Of a stretch of 18,893 bases of DNA, positions 17,345 through 18,893 are shown in pieces. The stretch spans positions 1 to 18,893 of the forward strand of contig DHIZ01000044.1 of assembly GCA_002404055.1 (NCBI GenBank), given 5' to 3'. Source of the DNA: Chloroflexi bacterium UBA4733 (GTDB lineage: Bacteria; Chloroflexota; UBA4733). The notes below the pieces were generated by a model. It was not told where the DNA came from and did not search any database. It saw only the letters and a list, made by a program, of their open reading frames with translations. The translations under genes and the position numbers were made by a program. Position 1 is the first letter of the stretch; every line of letters begins with the position of its first letter.

Positions 17345-18817
17345 GTGAACGTCATTCTGGTCATTTCCGACACCCTGCGCCGCGATCACCTGGGCTGCTA
17401 TGGCAACCCCTGGATCAGCACGCCCAATATCGACAGGCTGGCGATGGAGAGCGTCGCCTTCGACAACTACTACGTCGGCTCCTACGCCACGGTGCCGGTG
17501 CGCTACGAGATCCTCACTGGTCGACACATCTTCACCTATAGCGCCGGCTGGGTGCCCCTGCCCCCAGACGAGGTGGTGCTGGCGCAGGTGCTGGGGCAGG
17601 CCGGCGTGGCCAGCATGATGATCGTGGACACACCGCACATCCTGAAAGACGGCTTCGGCTATGATCGCGGCTTTTCGGCCTGGCGCTGGCTGCGTGGCCA
17701 GGAGACGGACCGCCTGCGCATGGCGCCGCTGCAGGTGACCCTGCCCTGCGCGCCGGAGAAGCTGCGCAACCCGCACACCAACACCACGCAATACCTGCGC
17801 AACGTGGCGACGCGCCGCAGCGAGGCCGACTACTTCGCGCCGCAGACGTTTGGGGCGGCGATGGACTGGCTGGAAGAGAACTACGGTCGCGGCAAGAGTG
17901 CGACACCGTCACCCGAGGCGGCTCCCCGCCCCGACCGACCGGAGGATCCCAGCCGGCCTTTCTTCCTCTACGTCGATACCTTCGATCCGCACGAACCCTG
18001 GGACCCGCCGCAACACTATGTCGACATGTACGATCCCGGCTACCAGGGGGAGGAAGTGATCTATCCGGCCTATGCGGCCGCCGGCTTCATGACGCCGGCT
18101 GAGGAGCGGCACGCCCGCGCCCTCTACGCCGGTGAGGTGACGATGGTCGATCGCTGGTTGGGCAAGCTACTCAACCGCATCGACGACCTGGGCCTGCGTG
18201 AGACGACCGCTGTGCTGTTTGTGGCCGACCACGGCTTCTTCCACGGCGAGCACGGCTGGTGGGGCAAGGGTCGCGCCCCCTTCTACGATGTGCTCAATCA
18301 CATCCCCTTCCTGGCGCGCATCCCTGGCCTGCCAGGCGGCCGGCGCAACGACGCCTTCGTGCAGCCGGTTGACTTGATGCCGACCATCCTGGAACTGACC
18401 GGCGTGCCGGCTGCCGACACCTGCCACGGCCGCTCACTGCTGCCCTTGCTGCGCGGCGATCATCCGGCAGACTGGCGCGGCGACGCCGTCTCCAGCACCT
18501 GCTTTGGACCGGCGGCGCAGCGGCGACAACCGGGTTCCTCCACGCTGGTGACGCCGGAGTGGACCTACCTCTATCTGGGCGGTATCGGCATGGCCGAACT
18601 CTACGACGCGCAAGCTGATCCCCGGCAGCAGCACAACCTGGCTCCGGAACGGCCAGAGGTGCTCCAACACCTGCACAGCCAACTGCTGGCGCGCCTGGAA
18701 GCCCTCAACACGCCCGCCATCCACCTGGATGCGCGCCGCACAGTTCCCCAACCGGCGCCGCAGCCACGGCTCTGGATCGGCCCCCAGGGGAAGGACCCGT
18801 CAGCGCAACTATCGTGA
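17345..18817 (+). CDS. Sulfatase-fold (alkaline phosphatase superfamily) enzyme with Thr at the FGly position
   Basis: A 490-residue protein with the sulfatase layout. VISDTLRRDHLGCYG near the start holds metal ligand Asp9, TPNIDRLA follows, then the nucleophile region TVPVRYEILTGR (residues 49-60). FLYVDTFDPHEPWDPP and VADHGFFHGEHGWWGKG (with Asp295, His296 and Lys308) supply the remaining metal and substrate ligands. ELYDAQADPRQQHNLAP is the typical C-terminal motif. The formylglycine motif C/S-x-P-x-R reads T49-V-P-V-R, so no Cys or Ser can be converted. Thr is the nucleophile in related phosphotransferases (LtaS, EptA), so this may be a phosphoester or phosphonate hydrolase or transferase. 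No signal peptide is seen. GTG at 17345 has AGGAG 5 nt upstream; upstream frame to 17276 lacks homology. Confidence 0.82.
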   Translation: MNVILVISDTLRRDHLGCYGNPWISTPNIDRLAMESVAFDNYYVGSYATVPVRYEILTGRHIFTYSAGWVPLPPDEVVLAQVLGQAGVASMMIVDTPHILKDGFGYDRGFSAWRWLRGQETDRLRMAPLQVTLPCAPEKLRNPHTNTTQYLRNVATRRSEADYFAPQTFGAAMDWLEENYGRGKSATPSPEAAPRPDRPEDPSRPFFLYVDTFDPHEPWDPPQHYVDMYDPGYQGEEVIYPAYAAAGFMTPAEERHARALYAGEVTMVDRWLGKLLNRIDDLGLRETTAVLFVADHGFFHGEHGWWGKGRAPFYDVLNHIPFLARIPGLPGGRRNDAFVQPVDLMPTILELTGVPAADTCHGRSLLPLLRGDHPADWRGDAVSSTCFGPAAQRRQPGSSTLVTPEWTYLYLGGIGMAELYDAQADPRQQHNLAPERPEVLQHLHSQLLARLEALNTPAIHLDARRTVPQPAPQPRLWIGPQGKDPSAQLS

Positions 18818-18819
18818 AG

Positions 18820-18893
18820 CTAAACTCAAGCCACGATGAAACCCGCAGGCCCCGAGCGCGCACCATGTAGATCCCATCGTGGCTTCAGTTTAG
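18820..18893. repeat. Near-perfect 19-bp inverted repeats, MITE-like, TA-flanked
   Basis: CTAAACTCAAGCCACGATG (18820-18838) and CATCGTGGCTTCAGTTTAG (18875-18893) are complementary at 18 of 19 positions, with 36 nt between them. Each arm has TA one base in from its outer end, so the unit can be read as TA-AACT...AGTT-TA, as in small elements mobilised by IS630/mariner transposases. It starts 3 nt after the sulfatase-fold gene stop and could also act as a terminator stem. The right arm ends at the window edge. Confidence 0.55.

Noticed and set aside
1..18893. CRISPR arrays, tRNA and rRNA genes
   Set aside because: No regularly spaced direct repeats and no tRNA or rRNA signature were seen on reading; tRNAscan or Infernal would be needed to exclude divergent cases.

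Overview
The window reads as GC-rich bacterial chromosome, probably Chloroflexota (Thermomicrobia-like). That assignment is an inference from the high-GC coding bias, the frequent GTG/TTG starts behind good Shine-Dalgarno sites, and the mixture of gene families: DUF234 ATPase, Spherulin4 and PxKF domains, Thr-type sulfatase-fold enzyme, DUF1206. No rRNA, tRNA or CRISPR was recognised. Housekeeping genes (purM-purN, panE, an SDR) alternate with defence or stress-type genes and gene relics, so this is an accessory or rearranged region.

Left part (1-4,900): a leftward gene for a regulator with a C-terminal MbcA/ParS/Xre-like antitoxin domain and a rightward DNA methyltransferase gene share a divergent promoter region that contains an 18-bp palindrome. 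Next comes a tight rightward four-gene operon (2521-4880) with its own promoter, flanked by an inverted pair of 17-bp sites. It encodes an acyl-carrier-protein-like protein, an XRE repressor, an ImmA/IrrE metallopeptidase fused to a chagasin-type (I42) cysteine-peptidase inhibitor domain, and a papain-family (C1A) cysteine peptidase with no leader or pro-domain. This is the outstanding find. It looks like a self-contained intracellular protease switch in which one polypeptide carries both a metallopeptidase and an inhibitor matched to the next gene's peptidase.

Middle (4,890-7,852): a scar zone. It holds a short cut-off ORF, a leftward family-4-like uracil-DNA glycosylase gene coupled to a thymidylate kinase gene that has lost its P-loop half, a 3' fragment of an unknown gene, a multiply broken IS3-family transposase, and a MoaD-like fragment abutting panE.

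Right part (7,852-18,893): panE (leftward) and a DUF234-type ATPase (rightward) diverge across a perfect 10-bp inverted repeat. A secreted 999-residue protein follows, with a beta-helix, a Spherulin4/GH135-like domain, Ig-like repeats and a PxKF domain. It is convergent with an SDR gene, and the last codons of that SDR are duplicated 3.2 kb away inside the end of the ATPase gene. After a stretch with a DUF1206 remnant and an orphan promoter come purN and purM (leftward, 4-nt overlap), a VapBC pair (rightward), a sulfatase-fold enzyme with Thr in place of the catalytic Cys/Ser, and finally a near-perfect 19-bp terminal inverted repeat pair resembling a TA-flanked MITE.
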